From: Alphaproteobacteria bacterium
GTDB lineage: Bacteria; Pseudomonadota; Alphaproteobacteria; Micropepsales; Micropepsaceae
Direction: 5' to 3'
Assembly (NCBI GenBank): GCA_003139615.1
Contig: PLJH01000027.1
Coordinates: forward strand, 64,267-128,266
DNA length: 64,000 bases
The notes under the pieces were generated by a model. The model was not told the DNA's origin. It ran no database searches and saw only the letters and a list, made by a program, of their open reading frames with translations. Positions 1 through 12,056 of this stretch are shown here, in pieces; within the stretch, counting starts at the first letter, position 1, and the number at the start of each line of letters is the position of its first letter. A program made the translations under genes and the position numbers.

Positions 1-340
1 CGCTGAAGTCGCAATCGTCGCGGACCTGCCGGAACTCGGCTTCGGCGCGCGCGCGAGTGGCCGCATCGACCGGCTGGCCGTGTCGGCGAACGAGGTTCTG
101 GCAATCGATTTCAAGACCAACCGGCCGCCTCCGGAGCGGGTCGAGGATGTCCCGGCGCTCTATCGCAGCCAAATGGCGCTCTACCGCGCCGCACTCGCCA
201 AGGTGTTTCCCGGGCGTCGAATCGCCTGCGCGCTGATCTGGACCGAAGGCCCCCGGCTGATGGCGCTTCCCGATGCCCTTCTCGACGCGGAAACAGCGCA
301 TATTCGCGCACGCCTTGACCCTGGGGGGCACGGTTCCTAG
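1..340 (+). CDS. addA: Double-strand break repair helicase AddA, C-terminal part (truncated by window start)
   Basis: Open frame from window start; nuclease-domain-like motif ...GRIDRLAV...VLAIDFKTNRPPP...YRSQMALYRAAL. Confidence 0.8.
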   Translation, partial: AEVAIVADLPELGFGARASGRIDRLAVSANEVLAIDFKTNRPPPERVEDVPALYRSQMALYRAALAKVFPGRRIACALIWTEGPRLMALPDALLDAETAHIRARLDPGGHGS

Positions 341-380
341 ATTCATTCGGACAAGGCACCTCGTTACCAAGGATCACTTC

Positions 381-740
381 ATGTCAGCGCCCATCAAGGT
401 CTCGGATGCGTCGTTCCAAGCCGACGTCCTCAACTCGAAAAATCCCGTCGTTGTGGATTTCTGGGCGGAATGGTGCGGACCCTGCCGCATGATTGCGCCC
501 GCGCTCGAGGAACTCGCAGGCGAACTCGAAGGCAAGGTGACGGTCGCCAAGGTCAATATCGACGAGAACCCGAATATCCCGACGAAATACGGCGTACGCG
601 GCGTGCCCACCTTGATGATTTTCCATCAGGGCCAGGTTGCCGCCACCAAGGTCGGCGCGCTGCCGAAGTCGAAAATCAAGGAATGGATCGAATCCTCGAT
701 CGATCAGCCGTTTTCGGCGAGAACAACTCCAGCAAGATAA
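381..740 (+). CDS. trxA: Thioredoxin
   Basis: WAEWCGPCRM active site; start taken at ATG 381 within ORF 273..740. Confidence 0.95.
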   Translation: MSAPIKVSDASFQADVLNSKNPVVVDFWAEWCGPCRMIAPALEELAGELEGKVTVAKVNIDENPNIPTKYGVRGVPTLMIFHQGQVAATKVGALPKSKIKEWIESSIDQPFSARTTPAR

Positions 741-2020
741 AGCGAGCCGCAGATCAGGATGCGTGGCGGCCCTTCGCCGGGTCTCGCGCGCGACCATGCT
801 GCCACCTGCATCATCGCATCTTCGAGATCGTCTGCCGGGCTCGCGTCGAGCCCACTTGCGCGCGCGGCGTCGTATAACCCGCCGGCGCCAAGGCTCGCCG
901 CTTCGCCTTCGATCGGCACCGTTGTCACGTGCCGCGCCAGGCCCTTGAACGACGACAGGAATCCAACTGCGTCTTTCGTCTTCAACATGCCGCAAATAAG
1001 ATAGAGCGGCTTCTCCGCCTTCTCCTCGAAATCGGCCATCGCGCGCGCGACGGCCGCACCGCCATGCGGATTGTGGCCGCCGTCGAGCCAGACTTCCGCG
1101 CCCTTGGGCGCCGCATCGATCAATGGCCCGTGCGAGAGGCGCTGCAGCCGCGCCGGCCATTCGACAGTCCTGAGACCGCGTTCGATGGCGTCATCCCTGC
1201 CCCAGCCGCCGCCCCCTCGCCGCAGCGCCGCAATTGCAACGGCGGCATTCTCGATCTGATGGCGGCCTGCAAGCCGCGGCATCGGCAAATCGAGCAAACT
1301 CTCGGTGTCCTGATAGACCAGCCGGCCGTGTTCCTGATGAGCGAAGAAATCCTGGCCGAACGCATAGAACGGAGCACTCAATGCGTCCGCACGTCGCGAG
1401 ATCACGTCGCCGGGAATATCTTCCTGGGGGCCGACAATGACAGGCACGCCGGATTTTATGATGCCGGCCTTTTCGGCCGCGATGTCGGCAATCGAGGTCC
1501 CGAGAAATTCCTGATGGTCGAGACCGACGGGCGTAATCACGGTCACGCGCGGCCGCGCGATCACGTTCGTCGCATCGTATTTGCCGCCGAGTCCCACTTC
1601 CAGCACGAGCGCATCGGCGGGATGACGCGAGAACGCGAGCAACGCAGCTGCCGTCGTGATCTCAAAAAAAGTGATCGGCGCGCCGTCATTGACTCGCTCA
1701 CATTCCGCGAGCGTGGCCGACAATTCGCCTTCACTGATCAACTGGCCCGCAAGCCGGATTCGCTCGTGATAATGGACGAGATGGGGTGACGTATACACAT
1801 GCACGCGCAGCCCCTGCGCCTCGAGGATGGCGCGCGAGAAGGCACACACCGATCCCTTGCCGTTCGTGCCCGCCACATGGATGACCGGCGGCAGTTTGCG
1901 TTCGGGATGACCAAGCTGTCCCAGCAGGCGCTCGATGCGGTCGAGCACAAGATCGATGCGCTTGGGATGGAGTGCCAGAAGCCGTTCGAGGATTGCGCCG
2001 CTTCTCGCGTCGACGCTCAT
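704..2020 (-). CDS. folC: Bifunctional folylpolyglutamate/dihydrofolate synthase
   Basis: [11 protein letters not shown] and LDGGHNPHG motifs. Confidence 0.93.
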   Translation of the reverse strand: MSVDARSGAILERLLALHPKRIDLVLDRIERLLGQLGHPERKLPPVIHVAGTNGKGSVCAFSRAILEAQGLRVHVYTSPHLVHYHERIRLAGQLISEGELSATLAECERVNDGAPITFFEITTAAALLAFSRHPADALVLEVGLGGKYDATNVIARPRVTVITPVGLDHQEFLGTSIADIAAEKAGIIKSGVPVIVGPQEDIPGDVISRRADALSAPFYAFGQDFFAHQEHGRLVYQDTESLLDLPMPRLAGRHQIENAAVAIAALRRGGGGWGRDDAIERGLRTVEWPARLQRLSHGPLIDAAPKGAEVWLDGGHNPHGGAAVARAMADFEEKAEKPLYLICGMLKTKDAVGFLSSFKGLARHVTTVPIEGEAASLGAGGLYDAARASGLDASPADDLEDAMMQVAAWSRARPGEGPPRILICGSLYLAGVVLAENG

Positions 2021-2979
2021 GTACCTGTCTGTGCGCGGCCGTTGCCGCTGCCGTTCACTTTGGGCGCCGTGGGTCGCGTCGGATTGGCGCTGATTGTCAG
2101 CGGTGCAGAGCGCGTTTTAGGCCGAGGGCGCTTCATGATCAGGTGAAGCAGGCGTGACAGAGTTGCGCGCAATTCGTGGCGATGCACGACCATATCGACC
2201 ATGCCGTGATCGAGGAGATATTCCGCGCGCTGGAATCCGTCGGGAAGCCGCTCGCGAATCGTTTGCGCGATCACGCGCTGGCCGGTGAAGCCGATGAGCG
2301 CGCCCGGCTCCGCAATCTGCACATCGCCCAGCATCGCGTATGACGCGCTGACGCCGCCCGTTGTGGGATCGGTGAGGACGACGATGTAGGGCAATCCCGC
2401 TTCACGCAGCAGGTCCACGCCGATCGTCACGCGCGGCATCTGCATGAGCGACAGAATGCCTTCCTGCATGCGGGCGCCACCGGACGACACAAAAAGAATG
2501 AACGGACGGCGTTCGGCGACGGCCGCCTGCATGCCGAGCACGAGGGACTCGCCCACAGCCATTCCCAGCGAACCGCCAAGAAAATCGAAGGGCTGCACGG
2601 CGACCATCACAGGCAAGCCATCGATCGTGCCGCGCGCAACCGACAATGCTTCCTGTCGGCCCGTCTTGCTGCGAGCGTCCTTCAGACGGTCTGCATAGCG
2701 GCGTTCGTCGCGAAAGCGCAGGGGATCGGCGATCACTTCGGGCTGCGGCATTTCCTCGAACACGCCTGCATCGCAAATAGACGCGAACCGCTCCTTGGGG
2801 CCGATGCGCATGTGATAGCCGCATTGGGGGCACACATTCTGCGCCGCCTCGAGGTCGCGGTGGAACAGCATGTCTCCGCAGGCGGGACACTTCTTCCAGA
2901 GATTCTCGGGCGTGTCGGCACCGCGGCCTGCCATGAGGCTCTTGATGCGCGGCCGGACGAAATTGGCGATCCAATTCAT
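2017..2979 (-). CDS. accD: Acetyl-CoA carboxylase carboxyltransferase subunit beta
   Basis: Zn-ribbon [36 protein letters not shown]. Confidence 0.95.
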   Translation of the reverse strand: MNWIANFVRPRIKSLMAGRGADTPENLWKKCPACGDMLFHRDLEAAQNVCPQCGYHMRIGPKERFASICDAGVFEEMPQPEVIADPLRFRDERRYADRLKDARSKTGRQEALSVARGTIDGLPVMVAVQPFDFLGGSLGMAVGESLVLGMQAAVAERRPFILFVSSGGARMQEGILSLMQMPRVTIGVDLLREAGLPYIVVLTDPTTGGVSASYAMLGDVQIAEPGALIGFTGQRVIAQTIRERLPDGFQRAEYLLDHGMVDMVVHRHELRATLSRLLHLIMKRPRPKTRSAPLTISANPTRPTAPKVNGSGNGRAQTGT

Positions 2980-2983
2980 GAGT

Positions 2984-3820
2984 CTACTCTACCACGGGCT
3001 CGTGGCGGGCTGCATGCACTGAATCCGCCAATGACGCACAGAAATTCACCACGTTCTCCACCAAAGCGGCCTTTGCGGGACCGGAATGCACGGCTTCGGC
3101 CATCAGCGAGACGATGGCGGAACCCACCACCGCCCCATCGGCAAAATGCGCAATTTCCGCGGCTTGTTCCGGCGTTTTGATTCCGAAGCCAACCACGCAC
3201 GGTATCTGGGAATGCGCCTTCACTTTGGCAACTGCTTCGCGGACGGCGGCGGCCGAAAAGGTCTTGGTGCCCGTCACGCCCGCAATCGAGACATAATAGA
3301 GGAACCCGCTGGCGCCGTTGAGAATCGCGGGCAGGCGCCTGGCGTCGGTGGTCGGCGCAGCAAGCCGGACGACATCGAGCCCCTGGGCGGCGGCGGGCAC
3401 GCGCAACACCTCGTCTTCTTCCGGCGGCAGATCGACCGTGATCAGGCCGTCAACGCCCGCGGCTGCGGCATCCCTGGCAAAGCGTGCGGTGCCGTAGCGA
3501 TGGATCGGGTTGTAGTAGCCCATTAGCACTATCGGGGTCGTCGCGTTCTTGCGGCGGAAACGTTGCACCAGATCGAGCGTCTTCGAAAGCGTCATCCCCC
3601 CCTGCAGGGCACGCAGCGACGACGCCTGGATCGCAGGGCCGTCAGCCATCGGATCGGAGAACGGCACACCGAGTTCGATCAGGTCGGCGCCGGCTTTCGG
3701 CAATCTTTCGAGAATGGCGAATGTCGTATCCGCATCGGGATCCCCGGCGGTGATGAACGGCACAAAGGCCGCCCGATTGGCCTTGCGAAGTTCGGCGAAG
3801 CGGGCCGCGATCCGGCTCAT
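2984..3820 (-). CDS. trpA: Tryptophan synthase alpha subunit
   Basis: FITAGDPD...[16 protein letters not shown]. Confidence 0.96.
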   Translation of the reverse strand: MSRIAARFAELRKANRAAFVPFITAGDPDADTTFAILERLPKAGADLIELGVPFSDPMADGPAIQASSLRALQGGMTLSKTLDLVQRFRRKNATTPIVLMGYYNPIHRYGTARFARDAAAAGVDGLITVDLPPEEDEVLRVPAAAQGLDVVRLAAPTTDARRLPAILNGASGFLYYVSIAGVTGTKTFSAAAVREAVAKVKAHSQIPCVVGFGIKTPEQAAEIAHFADGAVVGSAIVSLMAEAVHSGPAKAALVENVVNFCASLADSVHAARHEPVVE

Positions 3821-5034
3821 AACTTTTCGCCCAAAGCAGCCGCGGCTGTGAACACATCCTTGTCGCCGCGACCCGAGAGCGTGACAACGATGATCTGATC
3901 CTTTGCCATGCGCGGTGCGACCCGCATGACATGTGCGATCGCATGCGACGGCTCCAGCGCTGGAATGATTCCCTCAAGCCGGCCCAACGCCATGAACGCT
4001 TCCATCGCATCGCGATCCGTTGCGGAGAAGTATTTCACACGTCCCTGATCTTTGAGCCAGGAATGTTCGGGGCCGACGCCCGGATAATCCAGACCGGCCG
4101 AAATCGAATGCGCTTCCAGAATCTGTCCGTCGCGGTCCTGCAGCAGATAACTGCGCGCGCCATGCAATACACCCGGCGAGCCCTTGGTGAGCGTCGCGGC
4201 ATGGCGTTGGGTTTCGACGCCATCGCCGGCGGCTTCCACACCGTGAATTTCGACATCCGGATCGTCGAGGAACGGATGGAACATGCCGATGGCATTAGAG
4301 CCGCCGCCCACGCAGGCCACGACCAGATCGGGCAAGCGCTTTTCCGCTTCGAGAATCTGCACGCGCGTCTCGTTGCCGATCACGGTCTGGAAATCGCGTA
4401 CGATCTGCGGATAGGGATGCGGGCCGGCTGCCGAGCCGATGATGTAAAACGTGTCTTCCACATTGGCGACCCAATCGCGCAACGCCTCGTTCATTGCATC
4501 CTTGAGCGTGCGCGAGCCCGATGTCACGGGTCGCACTTCCGCGCCCAGCAAATTCATGCGGAACACATTGGGTTTCTGCCGCTCGATATCGACTTCACCC
4601 ATATAAACGATGCAGGGAAGACCGAAGCGCGCAGCGACTGTCGCTGTCGCGACGCCGTGCTGGCCCGCACCCGTCTCCGCGATAATGCGCGTCTTGCCCA
4701 TGCGCCGCGCGAGCAGAATCTGCCCGAGGCAATTGTTGATCTTGTGCGCGCCGGTGTGATTGAGGTCTTCGCGCTTGAGATAAATTTTCGCGCCGCCGAG
4801 CTTTTCGGTGAGCCGCGCGGCGAAATAAAGCGCACTCGGGCGTCCGACGTAGTGCTTCAGAAGCCCGTCGAGCTCCGTCTTGAACGCATCGTCTTTCTTT
4901 GCCGCCTCGTAGGCCTTCTCGAGATCGAGCACGAGCGGCATCAATGTTTCGGCGACGAAGCGACCGCCATAGGCGCCGAAATGCCCCTCCATATCGGGCC
5001 CGGTGCGCCAGCTGTTGGGCGGAACGCCGCTCAT
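3817..5034 (-). CDS. trpB: Tryptophan synthase beta subunit
   Basis: [21 protein letters not shown]; adjacent to trpA. Confidence 0.97.
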   Translation of the reverse strand: MSGVPPNSWRTGPDMEGHFGAYGGRFVAETLMPLVLDLEKAYEAAKKDDAFKTELDGLLKHYVGRPSALYFAARLTEKLGGAKIYLKREDLNHTGAHKINNCLGQILLARRMGKTRIIAETGAGQHGVATATVAARFGLPCIVYMGEVDIERQKPNVFRMNLLGAEVRPVTSGSRTLKDAMNEALRDWVANVEDTFYIIGSAAGPHPYPQIVRDFQTVIGNETRVQILEAEKRLPDLVVACVGGGSNAIGMFHPFLDDPDVEIHGVEAAGDGVETQRHAATLTKGSPGVLHGARSYLLQDRDGQILEAHSISAGLDYPGVGPEHSWLKDQGRVKYFSATDRDAMEAFMALGRLEGIIPALEPSHAIAHVMRVAPRMAKDQIIVVTLSGRGDKDVFTAAAALGEKL

Positions 5035-5696
5035 GCCTGAGGTTCCTTAGCGAATTCTGCTGCGCGTACGGCCGCCACGAAATCCCGGATCATGTCTGAG
5101 CTCTTAATTCCGGGCGAAGTCTCCACGCCTGACGACACATCAACTCCCGGTGCTTCCGCTGCGCGGATCGCACGACCGACATTTTCCGCCGTGATGCCGC
5201 CGGCCAGCAGCCAGGGTCGCGTAAACGTCCGTCCGCGTAGCAATTGCCAATCGAATGCCGCGCCGTGACCGCCCGGGCGCGACGCGTTCGCAGGCGCCTT
5301 GGCGTCGAACAGCAGCATGTCGGCGACTTTCTCGAATGCAGAAACCTCCGCAAGATCGCCGGCGTCGGCTACGGAAATTGCTTTGATGACGGACACACCA
5401 AAACGCTGCTTCACCGCCGCAACACGCTCGGGCGTTTCGCGGCCATGGAGCTGAACGAAATCCGGTTTCACCGCGACTACCGCGATTGCGATATCTTCAT
5501 CGCGCGCATCGGAAAGCAGCACCGCCAGCCGGCTACGTCCACGGATACGCGCCGCAAGCGCGGAGGCCTGCTCGGGCTGCAGATACCTCGGCGATCCCGA
5601 ATGGAAGACCAGCCCGGCATAATCGGCACCTGCCCGCATCGCGGCGTCGGCCGCGTCGGCGCTGGTGATCCCGCAGATTTTGACCTGGATGCTCAT
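5031..5696 (-). CDS. trpF: Phosphoribosylanthranilate isomerase
   Basis: VKICGIT; FVQLHG; LAGGI; start MSIQVKICG inside ORF 5031..5738. Confidence 0.93.
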   Translation of the reverse strand: MSIQVKICGITSADAADAAMRAGADYAGLVFHSGSPRYLQPEQASALAARIRGRSRLAVLLSDARDEDIAIAVVAVKPDFVQLHGRETPERVAAVKQRFGVSVIKAISVADAGDLAEVSAFEKVADMLLFDAKAPANASRPGGHGAAFDWQLLRGRTFTRPWLLAGGITAENVGRAIRAAEAPGVDVSSGVETSPGIKSSDMIRDFVAAVRAAEFAKEPQA

Positions 5697-5766
5697 CGGC
5701 CGCCGCTTATGGCCACGCCGCGCCACGATTGCAAGCAACGCCTGAGTGACTTGCTAACGCCTTGTT

Positions 5767-6486
5767 CTATAACGCTTCTTCGAGGCGCAACGACTCTGTG
5801 ATCGCTTTTGCGGCCTGGGCGGGATTGGCTGCGCCAGTGATCGGCCGGCCGATCACAAGAATGTCTGCACCGGCGCGCACGGCCTCCGGAGGCGTGAGGA
5901 CACGCCGCTGGTCGGCGAGATCTGCGCCCGCGGGGCGAATGCCGGGCGTTACGATCAGGAATTCGGGACCGCAAGCGGCGCGCACCATCGCAATTTCCTG
6001 CGGGCTGCACACAACGCCGTCCAACCCCGAGGCCTTTGCGAGGCGCGCGAGTCGTACGACTTGCTCGGACGCAGGTGTGGACTGTCCGACCGATTCGAGA
6101 ACGGAATTGTCCAGGCTCGTGAGAACCGTCACGCCGATGATCTTCGGCCGCGAATTTGCGCCCGACACAGCGTCCACCGCTGCGCGCATCATCGCTTCGC
6201 CGCCAGACGCATGAATGTTGAAGATCGACGCCCCCAAAGTCGCGAGCGCTTTCGAAGCGCCCGCCACAGTGTTGGGAATGTCGTGGAATTTCACGTCGAC
6301 AAAAACCGGCCTGCCGAGCGCGACGATGGCACGGATGCCTTCAGGCCCATGTGCCGAAATGAATTCGAGCCCGATCTTGAAGCCACCCACATGCGGTCCG
6401 ACGGAACGCGCAAGCTCCAGCGCGCGGGACAAATCCTGCGTGTCCAAGGCGACGTAGATGGGATTTTCGAGTCGCGAGTTGCTCAT
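5767..6486 (-). CDS. pyrF: Orotidine-5'-phosphate decarboxylase
   Basis: VFVDVKFHDIPNTV; VTPGIRP. Confidence 0.95.
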   Translation of the reverse strand: MSNSRLENPIYVALDTQDLSRALELARSVGPHVGGFKIGLEFISAHGPEGIRAIVALGRPVFVDVKFHDIPNTVAGASKALATLGASIFNIHASGGEAMMRAAVDAVSGANSRPKIIGVTVLTSLDNSVLESVGQSTPASEQVVRLARLAKASGLDGVVCSPQEIAMVRAACGPEFLIVTPGIRPAGADLADQRRVLTPPEAVRAGADILVIGRPITGAANPAQAAKAITESLRLEEAL

Positions 6487-6788
6487 CGAGACGGCGTCTT
6501 AGACCCGGAACTGCGCCCCGGCAATAGGCCGAACTTCGATTTCTGATTGGCCACTCCGTCATCCGGCGAGGGCGGCTTGCGCGACAACAGGCTTGCCAAA
6601 CCGCCCAGCAAAACGCCCAGCCCGAGAATCAAAAATACCAGCAGGAAAAGCGGCAACCGCACCGCGAACGCCGGCGAGGTTTGCGAAAATGGATCGAGAC
6701 TGAAGATCACATTCCGGCGATTGGCGACGGCCACCACCACGGCGACAACGACCGCGGGAACCCCGATCACATAGGTCGACAGTCTCAC
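6483..6788 (-). CDS. LapA-like (DUF1049) small membrane protein
   Basis: Two TM segments; position next to ihfB. Confidence 0.6.
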   Translation of the reverse strand: MRLSTYVIGVPAVVVAVVVAVANRRNVIFSLDPFSQTSPAFAVRLPLFLLVFLILGLGVLLGGLASLLSRKPPSPDDGVANQKSKFGLLPGRSSGSKTPSR

Positions 6789-7081
6789 GCGCCGGGTTGC
6801 GAGCCGCCGTTCAGCCGCTCGCGCAGTTCCTTGCCCGTGCGGAAGAAAGGCGCGCGCTTCTCGTCGACAACGACCGGATCGCCGGTGCGTGGATTGCGGC
6901 CCTGACGCGATGGACGGATTTTCACGGAAAAAGCGCCGAAACCGCGCAGCTCCACACGGTGTCCGTCGGACAAAGCTCTGATGATCTCATCCAGGACGGT
7001 CGAGACGATGCGCTCGACGTCGCGGTGGTAGAGATGCGGGTAGCGTTGCGCCAGCCGCGCAACCAGTTCCGATTTGATCAT
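6785..7081 (-). CDS. ihfB: Integration host factor subunit beta
   Basis: HU/IHF signature [24 protein letters not shown]. Confidence 0.92.
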   Translation of the reverse strand: MIKSELVARLAQRYPHLYHRDVERIVSTVLDEIIRALSDGHRVELRGFGAFSVKIRPSRQGRNPRTGDPVVVDEKRAPFFRTGKELRERLNGGSQPGA

Positions 7082-7214
7082 CCCCCTGCCCCCAAGGGCA
7101 ATTCCCCGAAAACGGACGAAGCCGCTCCAACAGCGTTAACCTGTCAGAGCGGCTTCGACCCGTCAACGGGAAGTCACTGAAGAAACAGCGTTTTTTCCAG
7201 ACTGAGGCGTCCGG

Positions 7215-8951
7215 TCACTCCTCGTCGTCCTTGTCGTCGTCCTTGGCTCCGGCTTTCCGCTTCTTGAGCGCGGCGCCAAGGATATCGCCCAGCGAAGCGC
7301 CCGAATCGGACGAGCCGAACTGCGCCACAGCCTCTTTCTCCTCAGCCACTTCGCGGGCCTTGATGGAGAGCGAGATTTTACGGCTGGCCTTGTCCACATT
7401 CGTGACGATGGCGTCGACTTTATCGCCTACACCGAACCGCTCCGGACGCTGATCCGCACGGTCGCGCGCAAGGTCGGAACGGCGGATGAAGGCGCGTACG
7501 CCGTCGGCCAGACTCACTTCGATGCCGCCATCGTTCACTTCCGTAACGGTGCAGGTGACGATGTCGTTCTTCTTGAGCGGACCGACCTTGTCCATCGGAT
7601 CGCCCGTGAGCTGCTTGATGCCGAGGCTGATGCGCTCTTTCTCGACGTCGATGTCGAGCACCTTGGCCTTGACGATGTCACCCTTCTTGTAATCGGCAAC
7701 GGCCTGATCGCCCTGCTTGTCCCAGGAAAGATCGGACAGATGCACCATGCCGTCGATCTCGTTGTCGAGACCGACAAAGAGACCGAACTCCGTGATGCTC
7801 TTGATCTCGCCTTCGATGGTGCTGCCTTGCGGATGGGCCGTGACGAATGCCTGCCACGGATTGTCCATGCACTGCTTCAGGCCGAGGCTGATACGACGCT
7901 TATTGGAGTCGACTTCGAGAACCTGGACGTCGACTTCCTGTCCCGGCGTCACGATCTTCGACGGCGCCATGTTCTTCTTGACCCAACTCATTTCGGAGAC
8001 ATGGACCAGGCCTTCGACGCCCGGCTCCAACTCCACGAACGCGCCGTAATCGGTGACGTTCGTGACCTTGCCCTTGAAGCGGACGCCGGGCGGATATTTC
8101 ACCGCGACGCCTTCCCAGGGATCGGTCTGCAGCTGCTTCATGCCAAGGCTGATGCGCTGCGTGTCCTGGTTGATCTTGATGATCTGAACCGTGACCGTCT
8201 GGCCGACCGACAGGACTTCCGTCGGATGGCTGACTCGCCGCCAAGCGATGTCGGTGACGTGCAGAAGCCCGTCCACACCGCCCAGATCGACGAATGCGCC
8301 GTAATCGGTGATGTTCTTGACGACACCTTCGACAACCTGCTTCTCGACCAGGCTCGCCACGAGCGAAGAACGCTCTTCGGCGCGGCGCTCTTCGAGAACC
8401 GCTCTGCGCGACACGACGATGTTGCCGCGGCGGCGATCCATCTTGAGGATCTGGAACGGCTGCGGCTGGTTCATCAGCGGGCCGACATCTCGCATCGGCC
8501 GCACATCGACCTGGCTGCCCGGCAGGAATGCCACGGCGCCGTCGAGATCGACGGTGAACCCGCCTTTGACGCGGCCGAAGATCACGCCGGTGACGCGGGT
8601 CTGTTCGTTGAACGCGCGCTCCAGGCGGATCCAGCTTTCTTCGCGGCGTGCCTTGTCGCGCGAGAGCACCGCTTCGCCCATCGCATTCTCGACGCGCTCG
8701 AGATAAACCTCGACCTCATCGCCGATGGCGACCGTGGGCGGCTGCCCCGGCATCGCAAATTCTTTGAGGGATACGCGGCCCTCGGTCTTCAATCCAACAT
8801 CGACGACGGCGAAGTCGTTTTCGATTGCGATGATGGTACCGCGCACCACGGACCCTTCGGCGGGCGCGCGAATTTCAAAACTTGCTTCCAGCATGGCCGC
8901 GAAATCATCGCGGTTCGGGGTAGAAATGGACTCAACGGCAGCTCGTGCCAT
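7215..8951 (-). CDS. rpsA: 30S ribosomal protein S1
   Basis: Repeated S1 domains (NITDYGAFVDLGGVDGLLHVTDI etc.). Confidence 0.97.
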   Translation of the reverse strand: MARAAVESISTPNRDDFAAMLEASFEIRAPAEGSVVRGTIIAIENDFAVVDVGLKTEGRVSLKEFAMPGQPPTVAIGDEVEVYLERVENAMGEAVLSRDKARREESWIRLERAFNEQTRVTGVIFGRVKGGFTVDLDGAVAFLPGSQVDVRPMRDVGPLMNQPQPFQILKMDRRRGNIVVSRRAVLEERRAEERSSLVASLVEKQVVEGVVKNITDYGAFVDLGGVDGLLHVTDIAWRRVSHPTEVLSVGQTVTVQIIKINQDTQRISLGMKQLQTDPWEGVAVKYPPGVRFKGKVTNVTDYGAFVELEPGVEGLVHVSEMSWVKKNMAPSKIVTPGQEVDVQVLEVDSNKRRISLGLKQCMDNPWQAFVTAHPQGSTIEGEIKSITEFGLFVGLDNEIDGMVHLSDLSWDKQGDQAVADYKKGDIVKAKVLDIDVEKERISLGIKQLTGDPMDKVGPLKKNDIVTCTVTEVNDGGIEVSLADGVRAFIRRSDLARDRADQRPERFGVGDKVDAIVTNVDKASRKISLSIKAREVAEEKEAVAQFGSSDSGASLGDILGAALKKRKAGAKDDDKDDEE

Positions 8952-9087
8952 GAAAACTCCTGTTCAAACGGATTTTGCCGACCGGAAGAACCGGCGGTCT
9001 TCCCGCACGAAGGCTCAGCCTCCGCGAGGGCGGGTTGATTGCGTATCGGGATGCGCGGCTTGCCGGACAAGCGCCGCCGGGTCTCCT

Positions 9088-9762
9088 TTAACCCCTGGGG
9101 CGGGCTTCCAGCGCTTCCTCGACCCTAGCTTTGACCAGGGCAAGGGCGGCCGCGAACGCGGCGTCTATATCCAAATTGCTCGTATCGAGCAAGGCCGCAT
9201 CGGCGGCGGGTTTGAGGGGCGCCACCGCGCGTTGGCTGTCCCTGGCATCCCGCCGGCGTATATCGGCCAGGATGGCGGCTTCTTCGACGACTTGCCCCAG
9301 GGATTTGAGCTCCAGCCAGCGCCGATGCGCCCGGGCTTCGGGCCGCGCATCCACGAACAGCTTAGATGTGGCCTCCGGCCATACGACCGTGCCGATATCG
9401 CGTCCGTCGATCACCGCACCTTTGGCGCCGCCCGGAGGAGTTGCCGCAAAATTACGCTGGAATTCGAGCAGCCGGGCGCGCACCGCCGGAATGGCCGCAA
9501 CGACTGAGGCAGCCTCAGCGATCGGAGCCTGCCTGATGTCCGGGGTGTCGCTTTGAGCCGGATCGATGCGGCCGGCGGCGGCGACAGCATCTGCCTCATT
9601 CCCCGGGTCACCAGATGCGCGGATCACACCAAGCGCAGTCAGGCGATAAAGCGATCCGGAATCGAGATGCGCGAAACCGAAATGGCGCGCGAGCTTCTTA
9701 GCCAGCGTGCCTTTACCGGACGCTGCCGTGCCGTCCACGGCGATGACGATGGGTTTCGTCAT
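9088..9762 (-). CDS. cmk: Cytidylate kinase
   Basis: [19 protein letters not shown]; start MTKPIV at 9762. Confidence 0.95.
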   Translation of the reverse strand: MTKPIVIAVDGTAASGKGTLAKKLARHFGFAHLDSGSLYRLTALGVIRASGDPGNEADAVAAAGRIDPAQSDTPDIRQAPIAEAASVVAAIPAVRARLLEFQRNFAATPPGGAKGAVIDGRDIGTVVWPEATSKLFVDARPEARAHRRWLELKSLGQVVEEAAILADIRRRDARDSQRAVAPLKPAADAALLDTSNLDIDAAFAAALALVKARVEEALEARPRG

Positions 9763-11123
9763 CGATTGGGCGCTTTGAAATCCGCGCCGAGGCCGCGCAT
9801 CAAAGATTCGAATTCGGGAAAGCTCGTGGCGATCATAGACACATCGTCGACACTGATCGGTTCGCGCGATGCCATTCCGGCAACGAGGAACGACATCGCT
9901 ATCCGATGATCCATATGGGTCGCGACACGCGCACCTCCGGGCACACCATCGGCACCGCAACCTTCAACAACCAGACCGTCGGCCTGTTCCTCCACACGGA
10001 CACCGCACAATTTCAAGCCGACACAGATGGCGCTGAGTCGATCGCTTTCCTTGACCCGCAACTCTTCGAGTCCGCGCATTTCGGTGCGGCCCTCGGCGAA
10101 GGACGCAATGACGGCAAGGATCGGATATTCGTCGATCATCGAAGGCGCGCGCACGGCCGGCACGCGAACGCCTTTGAGCGAAGATGTCCGAACGACCAAA
10201 TCACCGATTTTCTCGCCACCGCTTTCGCGCACGTTCTCGATTTTGATGTCGGCGCCCATTTCCAGGAGTGTTTCGATCAATCCAGTCCGGCGGGGATTGA
10301 GGAGTATGCCGGGGATCGAAATGTGCGAGCCCGGCACGATCAGTGCCGCGGCAAGCGGAAACGCGGCCGACGACGGATCGCGAGGAACGTCGATCGCGAC
10401 AGGCTTGAGTTCCTTCTCGCCCACGATGCGGATTTCTTCGCCGCCGTCCGGCAGCGACGTGACTGCGATCTCTGCGCCGAAGGCCTTGAGCATGCGCTCG
10501 GTATGATCGCGCGTGAGCACGCGCTGCACGATCCGCGATTGTCCCGGTGCATTGAGCGCAGCCAGAAGCATCGCCGATTTCACTTGTGCGGATGCAACCC
10601 TGATTTCGCAATCGACGGAAATGGGCTCTGCCGCCCCCGTCAGCGCGATCGGCATAATACCGCCTTCGCGGGCCGTGAATTCCGCGCCGAACAGCGTGAG
10701 CGGCTCGAGCACGCGGCGCATCGGACGCCGGCTTAGCGACGCATCTCCTGTGAATACGACTTTTATCGGCGACGTGGCAACCGCACCCATCACGAGGCGA
10801 GAGCCTGTGCCGGAATTGCCAAAATCAAGCACGCCATCGGGTTCCGCGAAACCACCCACGCCGACCCCGTGCACGCGCCAGGCGCCAAGCCCATCATGCA
10901 GGACCTGGGCGCCGAGCCGTCGCATGGCCTCGGCGGTGTTGAGGACGTCGTCTGCCTCCAGCAACCCGGAGATGCGCGTTTCACCCACGGCCAAGGCGCC
11001 CAGGATCAGGGCGCGGTGGGAAATGGATTTATCCCCGGGAACGGCGGCAATTCCGCCCAGCGGGCCGGATCGACGCGCCTCCAGCGGTTTTGGGGATTCG
11101 GATGCGTGCATGAAGTTCCTCAA
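9759..11123 (-). CDS. aroA: 3-phosphoshikimate 1-carboxyvinyltransferase
   Basis: [29 protein letters not shown]. Confidence 0.96.
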   Translation of the reverse strand: MRNFMHASESPKPLEARRSGPLGGIAAVPGDKSISHRALILGALAVGETRISGLLEADDVLNTAEAMRRLGAQVLHDGLGAWRVHGVGVGGFAEPDGVLDFGNSGTGSRLVMGAVATSPIKVVFTGDASLSRRPMRRVLEPLTLFGAEFTAREGGIMPIALTGAAEPISVDCEIRVASAQVKSAMLLAALNAPGQSRIVQRVLTRDHTERMLKAFGAEIAVTSLPDGGEEIRIVGEKELKPVAIDVPRDPSSAAFPLAAALIVPGSHISIPGILLNPRRTGLIETLLEMGADIKIENVRESGGEKIGDLVVRTSSLKGVRVPAVRAPSMIDEYPILAVIASFAEGRTEMRGLEELRVKESDRLSAICVGLKLCGVRVEEQADGLVVEGCGADGVPGGARVATHMDHRIAMSFLVAGMASREPISVDDVSMIATSFPEFESLMRGLGADFKAPNR

Positions 11124-11148
11124 GAAGCTTTGACAGGCCGGGGCAACC

Positions 11149-11706
11149 GTGGCAAACGACCCGACCTTCGAAACCAGACTTCACGCGGGAAGCACAATCT
11201 TGGTCAAGGCGGATCTCGGAATCAAGCGCGCATGCCCCAGCTGCGGCGCGCGGTTCTACGACCTACAGAAGCGGCCGATCGAATGCCCGAAATGCGCATT
11301 CAGCTTCGAGCCGGAGTCGCTCTACAAGCAGCGTCGTCCACGCCAGCCCGAGCCGGTCGCGGCCGAGCCGGTGCGCGTTGTGCGCGACGAAGACGACGAG
11401 GATGCCGAGGAGGAGACGGAGGACGCCGAAGTCGATGCCGAGGTCGCCGAGGAGGTGATCGAAGAGGAGCCCGTTCTCATCGTCGCTGACGACGAAGACG
11501 ATGACGCCGCGGCGGCTGCGGAAGAACCGACACCGGAAGACGCCGGCATGTCGGTTGTCGACGCAGATGCCGAAGGCGCGGAGCTCGAGGATATCGTCGC
11601 AGACGACGAAGACGAGGCCGACGACACTTTGCTGGCCGAAGTCGAGGAAGACGAAGAGGACGTCTCCGGCATCGTCGACGCAGACATCAAGGAAGACGAA
11701 CGCTAA
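11149..11706 (+). CDS. TIGR02300-type protein (Zn-ribbon N-terminus, very acidic tail)
   Basis: [33 protein letters not shown] followed by D/E-rich tail. Confidence 0.85.
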   Translation: MANDPTFETRLHAGSTILVKADLGIKRACPSCGARFYDLQKRPIECPKCAFSFEPESLYKQRRPRQPEPVAAEPVRVVRDEDDEDAEEETEDAEVDAEVAEEVIEEEPVLIVADDEDDDAAAAAEEPTPEDAGMSVVDADAEGAELEDIVADDEDEADDTLLAEVEEDEEDVSGIVDADIKEDER

Positions 11707-11777
11707 TTCGGCAGTAAACGCAGCCGAATATCTTTCGCGGAGTCCGAAATCCCAATTGCGGACTCCGATTTGGAAAT

Positions 11778-11853
<76 letters not shown>

Positions 11854-12056
11854 TCACCGGCCGCCAAGCCCGGCATTTACCTTGTAAGCTTGTGTTCCCA
11901 AAACCGGGCCACGAGCAGGCCCGCTGAAGAGTTGCAAAGCTGCAAACCTTCTCCGTGCGACCATTCATGACGAAGAATTCAGGTCAAAAATCGTCTCGCA
12001 TCGCACAACGCAGCGACACATTGACATAGCGTGCAACCCGTAGCTCCGTTCGGGCA

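Noticed and set aside
3931-5040. 369-aa plus-strand ORF
   Set aside because: Antisense to trpB; no independent support.
7740-9038. 432-aa plus-strand ORF
   Set aside because: Antisense to rpsA; same GC-bias artefact.
11322-11690. Ser-rich minus-strand ORF
   Set aside because: Reverse-strand reading of the acidic GAC/GAG-rich tail of the TIGR02300-type gene.
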